NCBI GenBank assembly: GCA_965243775.1
Contig: CBDEWF010000074.1
Span: forward strand, 1 to 64,000
Length of the DNA: 64,000 nt
Direction: 5' to 3'
Origin: Sansalvadorimonas sp965243775
Lineage (GTDB): Bacteria; Pseudomonadota; Gammaproteobacteria; Pseudomonadales; Endozoicomonadaceae
The position numbers and the translations under genes are program-made. The notes beneath the pieces were generated by a model. It was given only the letters and a program-made list of their open reading frames with translations. It was not told the DNA's origin and ran no database searches. Positions 52,095 through 61,087 of this stretch are shown one piece after another (the first letter of the stretch is position 1; each line of letters opens with the position of its first letter).

Positions 52095-52229
52095 TTAAGC
52101 GGAGAGACGCTTACGACCCTTGGAACGACGGCGAGCCAGAACGGCACGGCCATTCTTGGTGGCCATACGGGCACGGAAACCGTGAGTACGCTTGCGCTTC
52201 AGAACGCTGGGCTGAAAAGTTCTTTTCAT
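52095..52229 (-). CDS. rpmH: 50S ribosomal protein L34
   Basis: A 44-residue ribosomal protein, MKRTFQPSVLKRKRTHGFRA then RMATKNGRAVLARRRSKGRK, identical in plan to other gammaproteobacterial L34. ATG 52229 defines this; the longer open frame to 52316 is upstream sequence. It is the first gene of the leftward cluster and divergent from dnaA. Confidence 0.97.
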   Translation of the reverse strand: MKRTFQPSVLKRKRTHGFRARMATKNGRAVLARRRSKGRKRLSA

Positions 52230-52772
52230 GGTGATATCTACCCTTGGTGTTTCACTCGGAAACTGTAAAAAAGGAAAATGACGCGCAATTTTAGGGAATA
52301 CCGGAAATAGCGTCAATTTAAATGATGTATATGAAACAACCTATTTATATTTATTCCTCCTAAAGGGGGCAGAATATTAGATTTCTGAACCATGGTATTG
52401 CTATAAGATTGAGGGAATTTGTTAAATTCCCGTCGTGGTTTTTCTATTCAGCATGCCACAATTCAGTAGGCCAGTAGGCAGATCTTTGCAAAGAGCCCAT
52501 TGCAGAGGGATTTCCAGTCCTTTGCGCCCATTTTCTAAGTAGTTATCACGTTAGTTGTGCACAGATATATCCACAGACGCTGATTTATTTTCAACCATTC
52601 TCAAATGTCGTTGTGAAGCATTAACCTTATGAAAAAAATAGAGAAATGAGGGCAATTGTATAAAACATTGTTATTAGGAGTGTGGATAACATTTTCCTTA
52701 CGGGATAAAATGGGGGACGTTTCAACATTATTTATATAGACAACTTTCGTTCAAATGACCGGAGTTATTCCA
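52230..52772. other. rpmH-dnaA intergenic region, dnaA promoter and secondary oriC candidate
   Basis: A divergent, AT-rich 543-bp gap. A perfect DnaA box in reverse orientation (TGTGGATAA, 52681-52689) and a near match (ATATCCACA, 52567-52575) are present; others are poor. In pseudomonads this gap is oriC. Here the few boxes could equally serve DnaA autoregulation of dnaA. Confidence 0.5.
52681..52689 (-). promoter_or_regulatory. DnaA box upstream of dnaA
   Basis: TGTGGATAA is the exact complement of the consensus TTATCCACA, 84 bp before the dnaA start chosen here. Probably autoregulatory and/or part of an origin. Confidence 0.7.
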
Positions 52773-54494
52773 GTGCCTCGTGAACTCTGGCAGAAGTGCA
52801 TGGAAATTCTTCAGGATGAATTGCCTTCACAGCAATTCAATACCTGGTTGCGCCCGTTAAAAGTCATGGCTGACCACGATGAGTTGTGTCTTTTGGCTCC
52901 AAATCGCTTTGTTCTTGACTGGGTCAAAGATAAGTATCTGCCACGGATAGAAGAAGTTCTTATGGAGCTGTCTGACGGAAACCCTCCCGCCATAGCTTTG
53001 GGAGTCAGTAACCGTCGGCCCTCTTTTGGAATACGCACCCCTTCCCGGGGACGAAGCAGTACTGGTTCCCTGACTTCATCTTCCCGTTCATCTGGAAGTC
53101 GTCGTCATGAGCAGGCAGAAAACAACGGGCAGACCAATCTCGATCTTTCTGCCGTCCATAATCAGCCGTCAGCCCAGGAAGGTGAAAGTAAGAGTGAGGC
53201 ACTCTCTACTTCACCCCATTCTTCACAGACACCTCAGTTGGAGAAGGAGTTGACTGGAGAGGTGAATGAGACTGAGCGTGGTGCCACGCACAGACCGATT
53301 CCCAAGAACCCGCTGCCCAGATCTGGTAGAGCCCCGAAACCGGAGCAGTCCATCTCTGTGGCTTCAGCTCCTCCGGAGTATCATCAGCCTGCCGCAGCTG
53401 CTATAACGCCTCCAGCTCCTGTGCCAAGACCAAGGCAGGAGCGCACAGTCGATGTTGAAGGAGGCATCAAACATACCAGCTCCCTGAACCGCTCCTTTAT
53501 CTTTGACAGCTTTGTCGAAGGTAAATCTAACCAGCTGGCTCTTGCTGCAGCCAGACAGGTGGCAGAAAATCCCGGTACTGCTTATAACCCACTGTTTCTC
53601 TATGGTGGTGTAGGCTTGGGTAAAACCCACCTGATGCATGCTGTGGGCAACGCCCTTGCCAAGCACAATCCGGATGCCAAGATCGTATATCTACACTCAG
53701 AGCGGTTTGTAGCGGATATGGTCAAGGCTTTGCAATTGAATGCCATCAACGATTTTAAGAGATATTACCGGTCTGTTGATGCGTTACTGATTGATGATAT
53801 TCAGTTCTTTGCCGGCAAAGAGCGCTCACAGGAAGAGTTTTTTCATACCTTTAATGCTCTTCTTGAAGGTGGGCAGCAGATGATTCTGACTTGCGACCGT
53901 TACCCAAAAGAGATTTCCGGTTTAGAAGAGCGCTTGAAGTCACGCTTTGGCTGGGGTTTAACAGTAGCCGTTGAACCTCCGGAACTGGAGACTCGTGTGG
54001 CGATTCTTATGAAGAAAGCCGAGCAGGCCAAGGTAGACCTGCCCCATGAATCTGCTTTCTTTATAGCCCAGCGAATCCGTTCCAATGTGCGTGAACTTGA
54101 GGGAGCGCTTAAGCGTGTCATTGCCAGTGCCCATTTTATGGGGCGCAAAATTGATATTGATTTGATTCGCGAATCCCTCAAAGACTTGTTGGCATTACAG
54201 GACAAGCAGGTCAGTATTGACAATATCCAGCGAACTGTTGCGGAATATTACAAGATCAAAATATCGGACATACTGTCCAAAAGGCGTAGCCGTTCTGTTG
54301 CCCGACCTCGACAGATTGCCATGGCGTTGTCAAAGGAATTGACCAACCATAGCCTGCCGGAAATTGGTGATGCCTATGGAGGGCGTGACCATACGACAGT
54401 GCTGCATGCTTGTCGGAAGGTAAAGCAACTGTGTGAAACAGACAACGAAATTGCTGAAGACCATAAGAATCTGCTGCGGTCGCTCACCAGTTAA
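52773..54494 (+). CDS. dnaA: Chromosomal replication initiator protein DnaA
   Basis: A 573-residue AAA+ initiator. Domain I ELWQKCMEILQDELPSQQFN; domain II is a long Ser/Pro/Glu-rich linker (about residues 85-235), longer than the roughly 45 residues in E. coli. Domain III has Walker A GGVGLGKTHLMHAVGN, Walker B LLIDDIQFFAGK and a sensor II region. Domain IV holds the DNA-binding signature YGGRDHTTVLHACRKV. GTG 52773 was chosen because GGAG lies 8 nt upstream and the N terminus (xPRELWQKC) then aligns with pseudomonad DnaA. The ATG at 52755 adds six residues and has no ribosome binding site. It opens the dnaA-dnaN-recF-gyrB cluster. Confidence 0.96.
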   Translation: MPRELWQKCMEILQDELPSQQFNTWLRPLKVMADHDELCLLAPNRFVLDWVKDKYLPRIEEVLMELSDGNPPAIALGVSNRRPSFGIRTPSRGRSSTGSLTSSSRSSGSRRHEQAENNGQTNLDLSAVHNQPSAQEGESKSEALSTSPHSSQTPQLEKELTGEVNETERGATHRPIPKNPLPRSGRAPKPEQSISVASAPPEYHQPAAAAITPPAPVPRPRQERTVDVEGGIKHTSSLNRSFIFDSFVEGKSNQLALAAARQVAENPGTAYNPLFLYGGVGLGKTHLMHAVGNALAKHNPDAKIVYLHSERFVADMVKALQLNAINDFKRYYRSVDALLIDDIQFFAGKERSQEEFFHTFNALLEGGQQMILTCDRYPKEISGLEERLKSRFGWGLTVAVEPPELETRVAILMKKAEQAKVDLPHESAFFIAQRIRSNVRELEGALKRVIASAHFMGRKIDIDLIRESLKDLLALQDKQVSIDNIQRTVAEYYKIKISDILSKRRSRSVARPRQIAMALSKELTNHSLPEIGDAYGGRDHTTVLHACRKVKQLCETDNEIAEDHKNLLRSLTS

Positions 54495-54544
54495 TATATC
54501 CAAAGACTGACGAATTTCCTTAGCTAGAGGCGAGAAAGGAAACA

Positions 54545-55648
54545 ATGAAATTTACCATTAACCGGGAAGCCCTGCTTAAGCCACTGCTGTTGGTTGCTGG
54601 AGTTGTTGAGCGCAGACAAACCCTGCCCGTCCTGTCCAATGTGTTGCTGGTTGTTGAAGGCGATACCCTTTCTTTAACCGGTACTGACTTGGAAGTCGAA
54701 CTGGTAGGTCGAGTCCATCTGGATAAACCGGCAGAAGATGGTGAGATTACAGTTCCAGCTCGGAAGTTAATGGATATCTGTAAATCTCTGCCTGAAGACA
54801 GCGAGATTACTTTCCAGCAGGAAGAACAGCGGGTTATTTTCCGTTCCGGACGCTCCCGCTTTACTCTGTCTACCCTGCCGGCTAACGAGTTCCCAAGCAT
54901 TGATGAAGAGTCCGGCTCTTTTTCCTTCTCTGTGAACCAGTCCCGTCTGCGTCGCTTGATTGACCGCACCGGTTTTGCCATGGCTCAGCAGGATGTCCGT
55001 TATTATCTCAACGGTATGTTGCTGGAAGTGCGCGAGCATGGCCTTCGCTCTGTGGCTACTGATGGCCACCGTCTGGCTATGTGCACTGTAGATGCGGATA
55101 TCAGTCAGCAGGATCGCCATCAGGTTATTGTTCCCCGCAAGGGTATCCTGGAGCTGGCTCGCTTGCTGACTGATGGTGAGGAAATTGTCAACATCACCCT
55201 TGGTGCCAACCATATTCGTGCGACAACCGGTGATTTTATTTTTACCTCCAAGCTTGTTGACGGTAAGTTCCCTGATTATGAGAGGGTTCTACCCCGTGGT
55301 GGTGATAAATTTGTTATCGGTGATCGCCAAACCCTGCGTTCAGCCCTGAATCGAGCCTCTATCCTGTCGAATGAGAAGTATCGTGGTATTCGACTGATCC
55401 TCGACCAGAATATCGTCAAGATTATGGCGAATAACCCTGAGCAAGAAGAAGCTGAGGAAGAGGTGACCGTAAACTATGACGGTGGCTCTCTGGAGATCGG
55501 GTTTAACGTAAGCTATCTGCTGGATGTTCTCTCTGTTCTCGGTGGTGATGCTGTGAAAGTGACTCTATCTGACCCCAACAGCAGCGCCCTGGTTGAGGAA
55601 CCAGAAAATAGCGACTCTGTATACGTCGTTATGCCCATGCGTCTGTAA
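54545..55648 (+). CDS. dnaN: DNA polymerase III beta sliding clamp
   Basis: A 367-residue ring-forming processivity clamp with three similar domains. It begins MKFTINREALLKPLLLVAGV, has LPVLSNVLLVVEGDTLSLTG and SRFTLSTLPANEFPSI, and ends SDSVYVVMPMRL, the C terminus forming part of the peptide-binding cleft. A good ribosome binding site (GAAAGGA) precedes ATG 54545. Its stop overlaps the recF start (TAATG), so the genes are translationally coupled. Confidence 0.97.
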   Translation: MKFTINREALLKPLLLVAGVVERRQTLPVLSNVLLVVEGDTLSLTGTDLEVELVGRVHLDKPAEDGEITVPARKLMDICKSLPEDSEITFQQEEQRVIFRSGRSRFTLSTLPANEFPSIDEESGSFSFSVNQSRLRRLIDRTGFAMAQQDVRYYLNGMLLEVREHGLRSVATDGHRLAMCTVDADISQQDRHQVIVPRKGILELARLLTDGEEIVNITLGANHIRATTGDFIFTSKLVDGKFPDYERVLPRGGDKFVIGDRQTLRSALNRASILSNEKYRGIRLILDQNIVKIMANNPEQEEAEEEVTVNYDGGSLEIGFNVSYLLDVLSVLGGDAVKVTLSDPNSSALVEEPENSDSVYVVMPMRL

Positions 55649-56799
55649 TGTCCTTTTTGCAGACTGTTAAGGTTACGGATATCAGAAACCTGGTATCCGT
55701 AACGCTTCATCCCTCCCCCTTTATCAATATTATTCATGGTGCCAACGGCAGCGGAAAAACCAGCCTGCTGGAAGCCATCTATTTCCTCGGTATGGCCAGA
55801 TCTTTCCGCTCTCTCAAGATCAGGCCTGTTATTCGTCATGGCCAACCTGCATCCACAGTATTTGGGAAGGTCATGAGTGATGACACCTCATGGTCTATAG
55901 GAGTGAACAGGGATCAGGATGCCAATTTCAGAATTCATATCAATGGTGAGCCTTTCAGGCTGACATCTTCTTTGGCATCCATTTTACCCTTACAGGTTAT
56001 CAACCCTGATACCTTTCGATTACTGGAAGGCTCTCCAAAAGACCGACGGCAGTTCCTTGATTGGGGAGTGTTCCACGTAGAACATCGATTTCTGGATATC
56101 TGGAAAAGAATGCAGAAAGCTATGAAACAGCGGAATGCTTTGCTGCGACATGGTAAAATAAGCGGTTCATTACTGGATGTATGGGGTCAGGAGTTTGCCC
56201 AAAGCGGTGAGCTGATAGATGATTTTCGTCGAAAATACTTTGATCTGCTGAAACCCATATTTAATGAAACAATCCAGAAACTGTGTGGAGTTGAGGACGT
56301 CCAGCTTTCCTATCAGCGTGGCTGGGATAAGGAAAGTAGCCTGTTGGATGTACTGAAAAGGTCTCTGTCCAGAGATTCTGACGCTGGTTATACCCAGTGG
56401 GGGCCACACAGGGCTGATATCAGGGTCAGGTATAAAGGTGTTGCTGCAGTAGACAGCCTCTCCCGAGGTCAGCAGAAAATTGTGGTTTGTGCCCTAAAGC
56501 TGGCTCAAGGCACGCTGTTCAGCCGGGAGAGTCAGCACAGATGTGTATATCTGATAGATGACCTTCCTTCGGAACTTGACCTGGATCATCGCACCCGGCT
56601 CTGCCGAATGCTGGAAGAGATGAATTCACAGGTGTTTATAACCTGTGTAGAACATGATTCTCTGGGTTCTGTTTGGAGCCCGGAAAAAGAAGTAAAAATG
56701 TTCCACGTAGAACATGGAATATTCAAGGATGCCGCCTTGGAACAAGAGCAGCATCACGTATCTGGCGGGGCTGAGGTTGCCCTGATGGGCGCAGGTTAA
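55648..56799 (+). CDS. recF: DNA replication and repair protein RecF
   Basis: A 383-residue SMC-like ATPase that helps load RecA at gaps. Walker A is IIHGANGSGKTSLLEAIYFL with the following GMARSFRS block; the ABC signature is VDSLSRGQQKIVVCALKLAQ and Walker B is YLIDDLPSELD. The C terminus is about 15-20 residues longer than usual (after MFHVEHG: IFKDAALEQEQHHVSGG...). Two parS-like sites are embedded in the coding sequence, each encoding FHVEH. Confidence 0.96.
   Translation: MSFLQTVKVTDIRNLVSVTLHPSPFINIIHGANGSGKTSLLEAIYFLGMARSFRSLKIRPVIRHGQPASTVFGKVMSDDTSWSIGVNRDQDANFRIHINGEPFRLTSSLASILPLQVINPDTFRLLEGSPKDRRQFLDWGVFHVEHRFLDIWKRMQKAMKQRNALLRHGKISGSLLDVWGQEFAQSGELIDDFRRKYFDLLKPIFNETIQKLCGVEDVQLSYQRGWDKESSLLDVLKRSLSRDSDAGYTQWGPHRADIRVRYKGVAAVDSLSRGQQKIVVCALKLAQGTLFSRESQHRCVYLIDDLPSELDLDHRTRLCRMLEEMNSQVFITCVEHDSLGSVWSPEKEVKMFHVEHGIFKDAALEQEQHHVSGGAEVALMGAG
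56069..56084. promoter_or_regulatory. parS: parS-like centromere site 1 (inside recF)
   Basis: TGTTCCACGTAGAACA matches the chromosomal parS consensus TGTTCCACGTGGAACA at 15 of 16 positions. It should be bound by ParB encoded at 40.1 kb. Confidence 0.8.
56699..56714. promoter_or_regulatory. parS: parS-like centromere site 2 (3' end of recF)
   Basis: A second identical TGTTCCACGTAGAACA, 630 bp from the first. Pseudomonads also cluster parS sites within a few kb of oriC. Confidence 0.8.
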
Positions 56800-56877
56800 T
56801 TAGCCGAACGATGCCAGTTTAACCGGGAGAGATAATCACCGGGTGGATATGCAACGGTGTTATTGGAGAGTGGCGGA

Positions 56878-59292
56878 ATGAGTGAGCAGACTTACAACGC
56901 ATCGAATATCAAGGTGCTGAAAGGGCTGGATGCAGTCCGGAAGCGCCCTGGTATGTATATCGGAGACACGGATGATGGAACCGGTCTCCATCATATGGTT
57001 TTTGAGATCGTCGATAACTCTATCGATGAAGCCCTGGCAGGACACTGCTCTGCTATTGATGTCATTATCCATCCGGATGAATCAGTTACGGTACGGGATG
57101 ATGGGCGTGGTATACCAACCGATATCCATGAAGGGGAAGGTGTCTCTGCTGCAGAAGTCATTATGACTGTTCTGCATGCCGGTGGTAAGTTCGATGACAA
57201 TACCTACAAGGTCTCAGGTGGACTGCACGGCGTAGGTGTTTCTGTGGTAAATGCCCTCTCCCGTGAACTTAGAATGACCATCCGCCGTGCTGGAAATGTG
57301 CATCAACAAATCTATGATCACGGTGTTCCAAGGGCACCATTGACAGTCGTTGGTGAGACTGAAACTACTGGCACTGAGGTCACTTTCTGGCCGTCAGAAG
57401 AGACTTTCAATAATATCCATTACAGCTATGATGTGCTGGCCAAACGACTGCGTGAGCTGTCTTTCCTTAACTCTGGTGTCTGCATCAATCTGAAGGATGA
57501 GCGGGATGGCAGAGAAGACCAGTTCATGTATGAAGGTGGTCTGAAAGCCTTTGTTGAATACTTGAACCAGAACAAAACCCCGGTTAACAAGGTGTTCCAT
57601 TTCAATACCCTCCATGAAGATGGTGTCGGTGTTGAAGTGGCTATGCAGTGGAACGACGGTTTCCAGGAAAGCATCTTCTGCTTTACCAATAATATTACCA
57701 ACCGTGATGGCGGAACCCATCTGGCAGGTTTTCGATCAGCCCTGACCCGGACTCTGAATAACTATATTGAGTCTGAAGGAATGGCGAAAAAGCAGAAGAT
57801 TGGTACTACCGGTGATGATGCCCGGGAAGGCTTGACTGCAATTATCTCGGTCAAGGTTCCGGATCCCAAGTTCTCCTCACAAACAAAAGACAAGCTTGTT
57901 TCATCTGAGGTGAAGACGGCAGTTGAGCAGGAAATGGGCAAAGCTTTCTCAGAGTTTCTGCTGGAAAACCCCCAGGAATCCAAGCTTGTTGTTAATAAAA
58001 TGCTGGATGCTGCAAGAGCCAGGGAAGCGGCGCGTAAAGCACGGGAAATGACTCGTCGTAAAGGTGCTCTTGATATTGCAGGCTTGCCGGGCAAACTGGC
58101 GGACTGTCAAGAGAAAGACCCTGCCCTGTCTGAGCTGTATATAGTGGAGGGTGACTCTGCGGGAGGTTCTGCCAAGCAGGGGCGTGACCGCAGAACCCAG
58201 GCTATTCTGCCGCTGAAAGGTAAAATCCTGAATGTGGAGAAAGCCCGCTTTGACAAAATGCTGTCATCCCAGGAAGTGGGAACCCTGATTACCGCCCTTG
58301 GCTGTGGTATTGGCCGGGAAGAGTTCAATCCAGAAAAGCTGCGTTACCACAGCATTATTATCATGACCGATGCGGATGTGGACGGTGCCCATATTCGCAC
58401 ACTGCTGTTGACATTCTTCTTCCGTCAGATGCCAGAACTGATTGAGAAAGGATATATCTTTATTGCCCAGCCTCCTCTGTACAAGGTTAAACGGGGCAAG
58501 CAGGAGCAATATCTGAAAGATGACGATGCGCTTCAGGAGCACCTGACGACTGTTGCTTTGGAAGGTGCCAGTCTGCATGTCAATGAAGATGCTCCAGGTC
58601 TTGCTGATGAACAACTGGAATCTCTGGTGAACGAGTTCAGGAGTGTTCAGGCTGTCATCGACCGTCTTTCCCGTCTCTATCCTGCCAAAGTGCTGCAGCA
58701 GCTGATTTACTCACCAGAGCTGACAGAAGACGACCTGAAAGATGAAGGGCTGGTTGAGCAGTGGGTGAAAGCACTGAATGGACACTTGAACCTTAAGGTG
58801 AATAACGGTACCAAAACCACCGTACGCTTTGTAGAGGATAGAGAGCATAACGCCTGGCTGCCAGAAGTTTCCGTTTATGCCCATGGTCTGGAAACCATCT
58901 ATCTGTTCCAGAGTGAATTTTTCTCTTCCAACGACTATGCCGCTATCGTCAAGCTTGGGGAAAAGCTCAATGGACTGATCGAGAAAGGTGCATTCATTAA
59001 GAAAGGTGAACGGACTCAGCCGGTTGATAGTTTTGAGCAGGCTTTAAGCTGGCTGATGAATGAGTCTACCAAGCGTCATGGCATTCAGCGCTATAAGGGG
59101 CTGGGAGAGATGAACCCTGATCAGCTTTGGGAAACGACAATGGATCCGGTGAATCGGAGAATGCTGAAAGTCAGTATTGAAGATGCCATTGCTGCGGATC
59201 AGATCTTTACCACCCTGATGGGCGATGCTGTGGAACCACGAAGGGATTTCATAGAGAGCAACGCACTTAAGGTTGCCAACCTCGACGTTTAA
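56878..59292 (+). CDS. gyrB: DNA gyrase subunit B
   Basis: An 804-residue ATPase subunit of gyrase, which introduces negative supercoils. GHKL ATPase motifs: EIVDNSIDEALAGHC, DDGRGIPTDIHEGEGVSAAE and GGLHGVGVSVVNALS. The TOPRIM domain has EGDSAGGSAKQGRDRRTQAI and DADVDGAHIRTLLLTFFFRQ. The C terminus RRDFIESNALKVANLDV is canonical. ATG 56878 (MSEQTYNASNIKVLKGLDAV) is preceded by a GGCGGA/GGAG region; the earlier in-frame start at 56857 adds seven unlikely residues. A strong terminator follows. Confidence 0.97.
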   Translation: MSEQTYNASNIKVLKGLDAVRKRPGMYIGDTDDGTGLHHMVFEIVDNSIDEALAGHCSAIDVIIHPDESVTVRDDGRGIPTDIHEGEGVSAAEVIMTVLHAGGKFDDNTYKVSGGLHGVGVSVVNALSRELRMTIRRAGNVHQQIYDHGVPRAPLTVVGETETTGTEVTFWPSEETFNNIHYSYDVLAKRLRELSFLNSGVCINLKDERDGREDQFMYEGGLKAFVEYLNQNKTPVNKVFHFNTLHEDGVGVEVAMQWNDGFQESIFCFTNNITNRDGGTHLAGFRSALTRTLNNYIESEGMAKKQKIGTTGDDAREGLTAIISVKVPDPKFSSQTKDKLVSSEVKTAVEQEMGKAFSEFLLENPQESKLVVNKMLDAARAREAARKAREMTRRKGALDIAGLPGKLADCQEKDPALSELYIVEGDSAGGSAKQGRDRRTQAILPLKGKILNVEKARFDKMLSSQEVGTLITALGCGIGREEFNPEKLRYHSIIIMTDADVDGAHIRTLLLTFFFRQMPELIEKGYIFIAQPPLYKVKRGKQEQYLKDDDALQEHLTTVALEGASLHVNEDAPGLADEQLESLVNEFRSVQAVIDRLSRLYPAKVLQQLIYSPELTEDDLKDEGLVEQWVKALNGHLNLKVNNGTKTTVRFVEDREHNAWLPEVSVYAHGLETIYLFQSEFFSSNDYAAIVKLGEKLNGLIEKGAFIKKGERTQPVDSFEQALSWLMNESTKRHGIQRYKGLGEMNPDQLWETTMDPVNRRMLKVSIEDAIAADQIFTTLMGDAVEPRRDFIESNALKVANLDV

Positions 59293-59302
59293 TATATTAA
59301 GA

Positions 59303-59330
59303 AGAGCCGGCTTTGCACCGGCTCTTTTTT
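59303..59330 (+). terminator. Intrinsic terminator of gyrB
   Basis: AGAGCCGG / CCGGCTCT, a perfect 8-bp stem with loop CTTTGCA, followed by T6. It ends the dnaA-dnaN-recF-gyrB cluster. Confidence 0.95.
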
Positions 59331-59389
59331 AAAGTACCCAAGAATATATTTTTTCATATAGCAGGATACTTATATAGGTAGAAGATTAT

Positions 59390-59971
59390 ATGAGTGATTT
59401 TCAGGAATTTATAAAGTCTGAGCTGCATGAAGCTCAGGATATTTTAACTAAATTTCTATCTGACGAGCAGCAGTTAACCAAGATTCAGAACGCCGCAGAA
59501 CTGATTGCCGAGTCTTTCAAGGCTGGTGGCAAGGTCATGTCCTGTGGTAATGGTGGCTCCCATTGTGATGCCATGCACTTTGCTGAAGAGCTGAGCGGCC
59601 GCTATCGGGAAAACCGTCCTGGTTACCCTGGTATCGCTATTTCCGATCCAAGCCATCTCTCCTGTGTCAGTAATGACTTTGGCTATGAGTATGTGTTCAG
59701 CCGCTATCTGGAAGCTGTGGGAAGATCTGGCGATGTGGTTCTGGGTATAAGCACCAGTGGCAACTCCGCTAATATCATTCGGGCTTTTGAAGCGGCCGCT
59801 GAAAAGGGGATTAAAACTGTTGCCCTGACTGGCAAAGATGGCGGCAAGCTGGCGGGAATGGCAGATATCGAAATCTGTGTACCGCACTTCGGTTATGCTG
59901 ACCGTATTCAGGAAGTCCATATCAAAGTCATCCACATAATTATTGGATTAATTGAAAAATTTATGGAATAA
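59390..59971 (+). CDS. gmhA: Phosphoheptose isomerase (sedoheptulose-7-phosphate isomerase)
   Basis: A 193-residue SIS-domain enzyme converting sedoheptulose-7-phosphate to D-glycero-D-manno-heptose-7-phosphate, the first step in LPS inner-core heptose synthesis. Signature segments: KVMSCGNGGSHCDAMHFAEE (zinc His and Glu), ISTSGNSANIIRAFEAA and the C-terminal IQEVHIKVIHIIIGLIEKFM with the second zinc His. Its length equals E. coli GmhA. It stands alone between two terminators; gmhB of the same pathway is 2 kb away on the other strand. Confidence 0.95.
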   Translation: MSDFQEFIKSELHEAQDILTKFLSDEQQLTKIQNAAELIAESFKAGGKVMSCGNGGSHCDAMHFAEELSGRYRENRPGYPGIAISDPSHLSCVSNDFGYEYVFSRYLEAVGRSGDVVLGISTSGNSANIIRAFEAAAEKGIKTVALTGKDGGKLAGMADIEICVPHFGYADRIQEVHIKVIHIIIGLIEKFME

Positions 59972-59988
59972 CAATGGGTTATAGGTAT

Positions 59989-60012
59989 AACCGGGCTTTG
60001 GCCCGGTTTTTT
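59989..60012 (+). terminator. Intrinsic terminator of gmhA
   Basis: AACCGGGC / GCCCGGTT, an 8-bp stem with loop TTTG, followed by a run of T, 17 bp after the gmhA stop. Confidence 0.95.
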
Positions 60013-60205
60013 TACCATGGAAAAATCTTTTTCATCTTCTCAATGACACAAGAAAGTATTTTACCCATGGGAATAAAGCCCAATAGCTGTCTGTGTTTGT
60101 AATACTGACAGCCTGGTCAGGAATAACCAAAAACAACGCGGCTGGTATCCTGTCAAATTTCAATAAGGAAGGGAGTCATTAAAGCCGTTTAAAAAGGAGA
60201 TTATT

Positions 60206-61087
60206 GTGGATCTTTCAGCTGGGCAGCCAACCCTATGCTGGCACAAAAGCCCTTTTGCAAGGGAATCGCTGCATCATACAAATAACCTGAAACTCTTTGA
60301 TTCAAGAGCTGTTACCAAGACTGGAGATATACCTGAGGCTACAGTTCAGGAGGGAAAAGCGCTTAGCAATAAGCAGAGCGATGAAAAATTACTAAATGAG
60401 TACAAGGTAGAAAATAAATATATTGAAGATGGATTTTTTATAAATGCTTACAAAGGATTAAGAAAAGCAAAAGGAATGCTTCTCTCCAGTATCGTGTTAG
60501 GTAACATTCTTGGAGGATGGTTATTTAGCAGCACTGATCCTGTTTTTACATTTACAGGTATTATGGGTGGATGCGTAGTATATGGAGCCTGTATTTTAGT
60601 AACTCCCCTCCTCTATGGCTTGAAAGAAGCTCGTAAATATTGGTGTAAAGGAGAAGTCTTTCTTGGTGAAAAGAAAGTTACCAAGATGAAAGAAAAATTT
60701 GATAGCACCTTTCAATTAAGGAAGGGCCTCTTAGTAAAGCATAAGAATATATTAATCAAGTTGCAGCGGGAGCAACAAAAAACGGACACTCTTACAGGTC
60801 CAGCCTGTGGCGTATTCCAGCGGAGAATGGAAGTTCTGGAGAAAACAGGAGCTGCCATTGATGAAGATGAGGCCAAGAGAGAGGTGGTAAAATCAAGAAA
60901 GATAAACAGCCTGATAAAGAAGAGTAAAAAAGTGTTTGAAACTCTCTGTTTTTATCAAATTATCCTCTATAAACAGGCTGTAAATCTGGTCTGTTATCGC
61001 ACTGATCTTGAAAGACTCAGACAGATAAGAGAAACCCAGATACTAAGAACTCTTGATCCAGATCTGATAATTAGTGGGGAAGGTTAG
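60206..61087 (+). CDS. Two-TM protein with charged helical C-terminal domain, unknown
   Basis: A 293-residue protein. GTG 60206 has AAGGAG 7 nt upstream. There is no signal peptide. Two adjacent hydrophobic segments (MLLSSIVLGNILGGWLFSST and FTGIMGGCVVYGACILVTPL, residues about 91-135) form a hairpin, followed by about 150 residues rich in Lys/Arg/Glu predicted as long helices (RKGLLVKHKNILIKLQREQQ). I do not recognise the family. The topology resembles some translocated membrane-anchored effectors such as inclusion- or vacuole-membrane proteins, but that is only an analogy. Its 3' end overlaps the convergent plsC by 17 bp. Base composition is AT-richer than gyrB and gmhA. Confidence 0.6.
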   Translation: MDLSAGQPTLCWHKSPFARESLHHTNNLKLFDSRAVTKTGDIPEATVQEGKALSNKQSDEKLLNEYKVENKYIEDGFFINAYKGLRKAKGMLLSSIVLGNILGGWLFSSTDPVFTFTGIMGGCVVYGACILVTPLLYGLKEARKYWCKGEVFLGEKKVTKMKEKFDSTFQLRKGLLVKHKNILIKLQREQQKTDTLTGPACGVFQRRMEVLEKTGAAIDEDEAKREVVKSRKINSLIKKSKKVFETLCFYQIILYKQAVNLVCYRTDLERLRQIRETQILRTLDPDLIISGEG

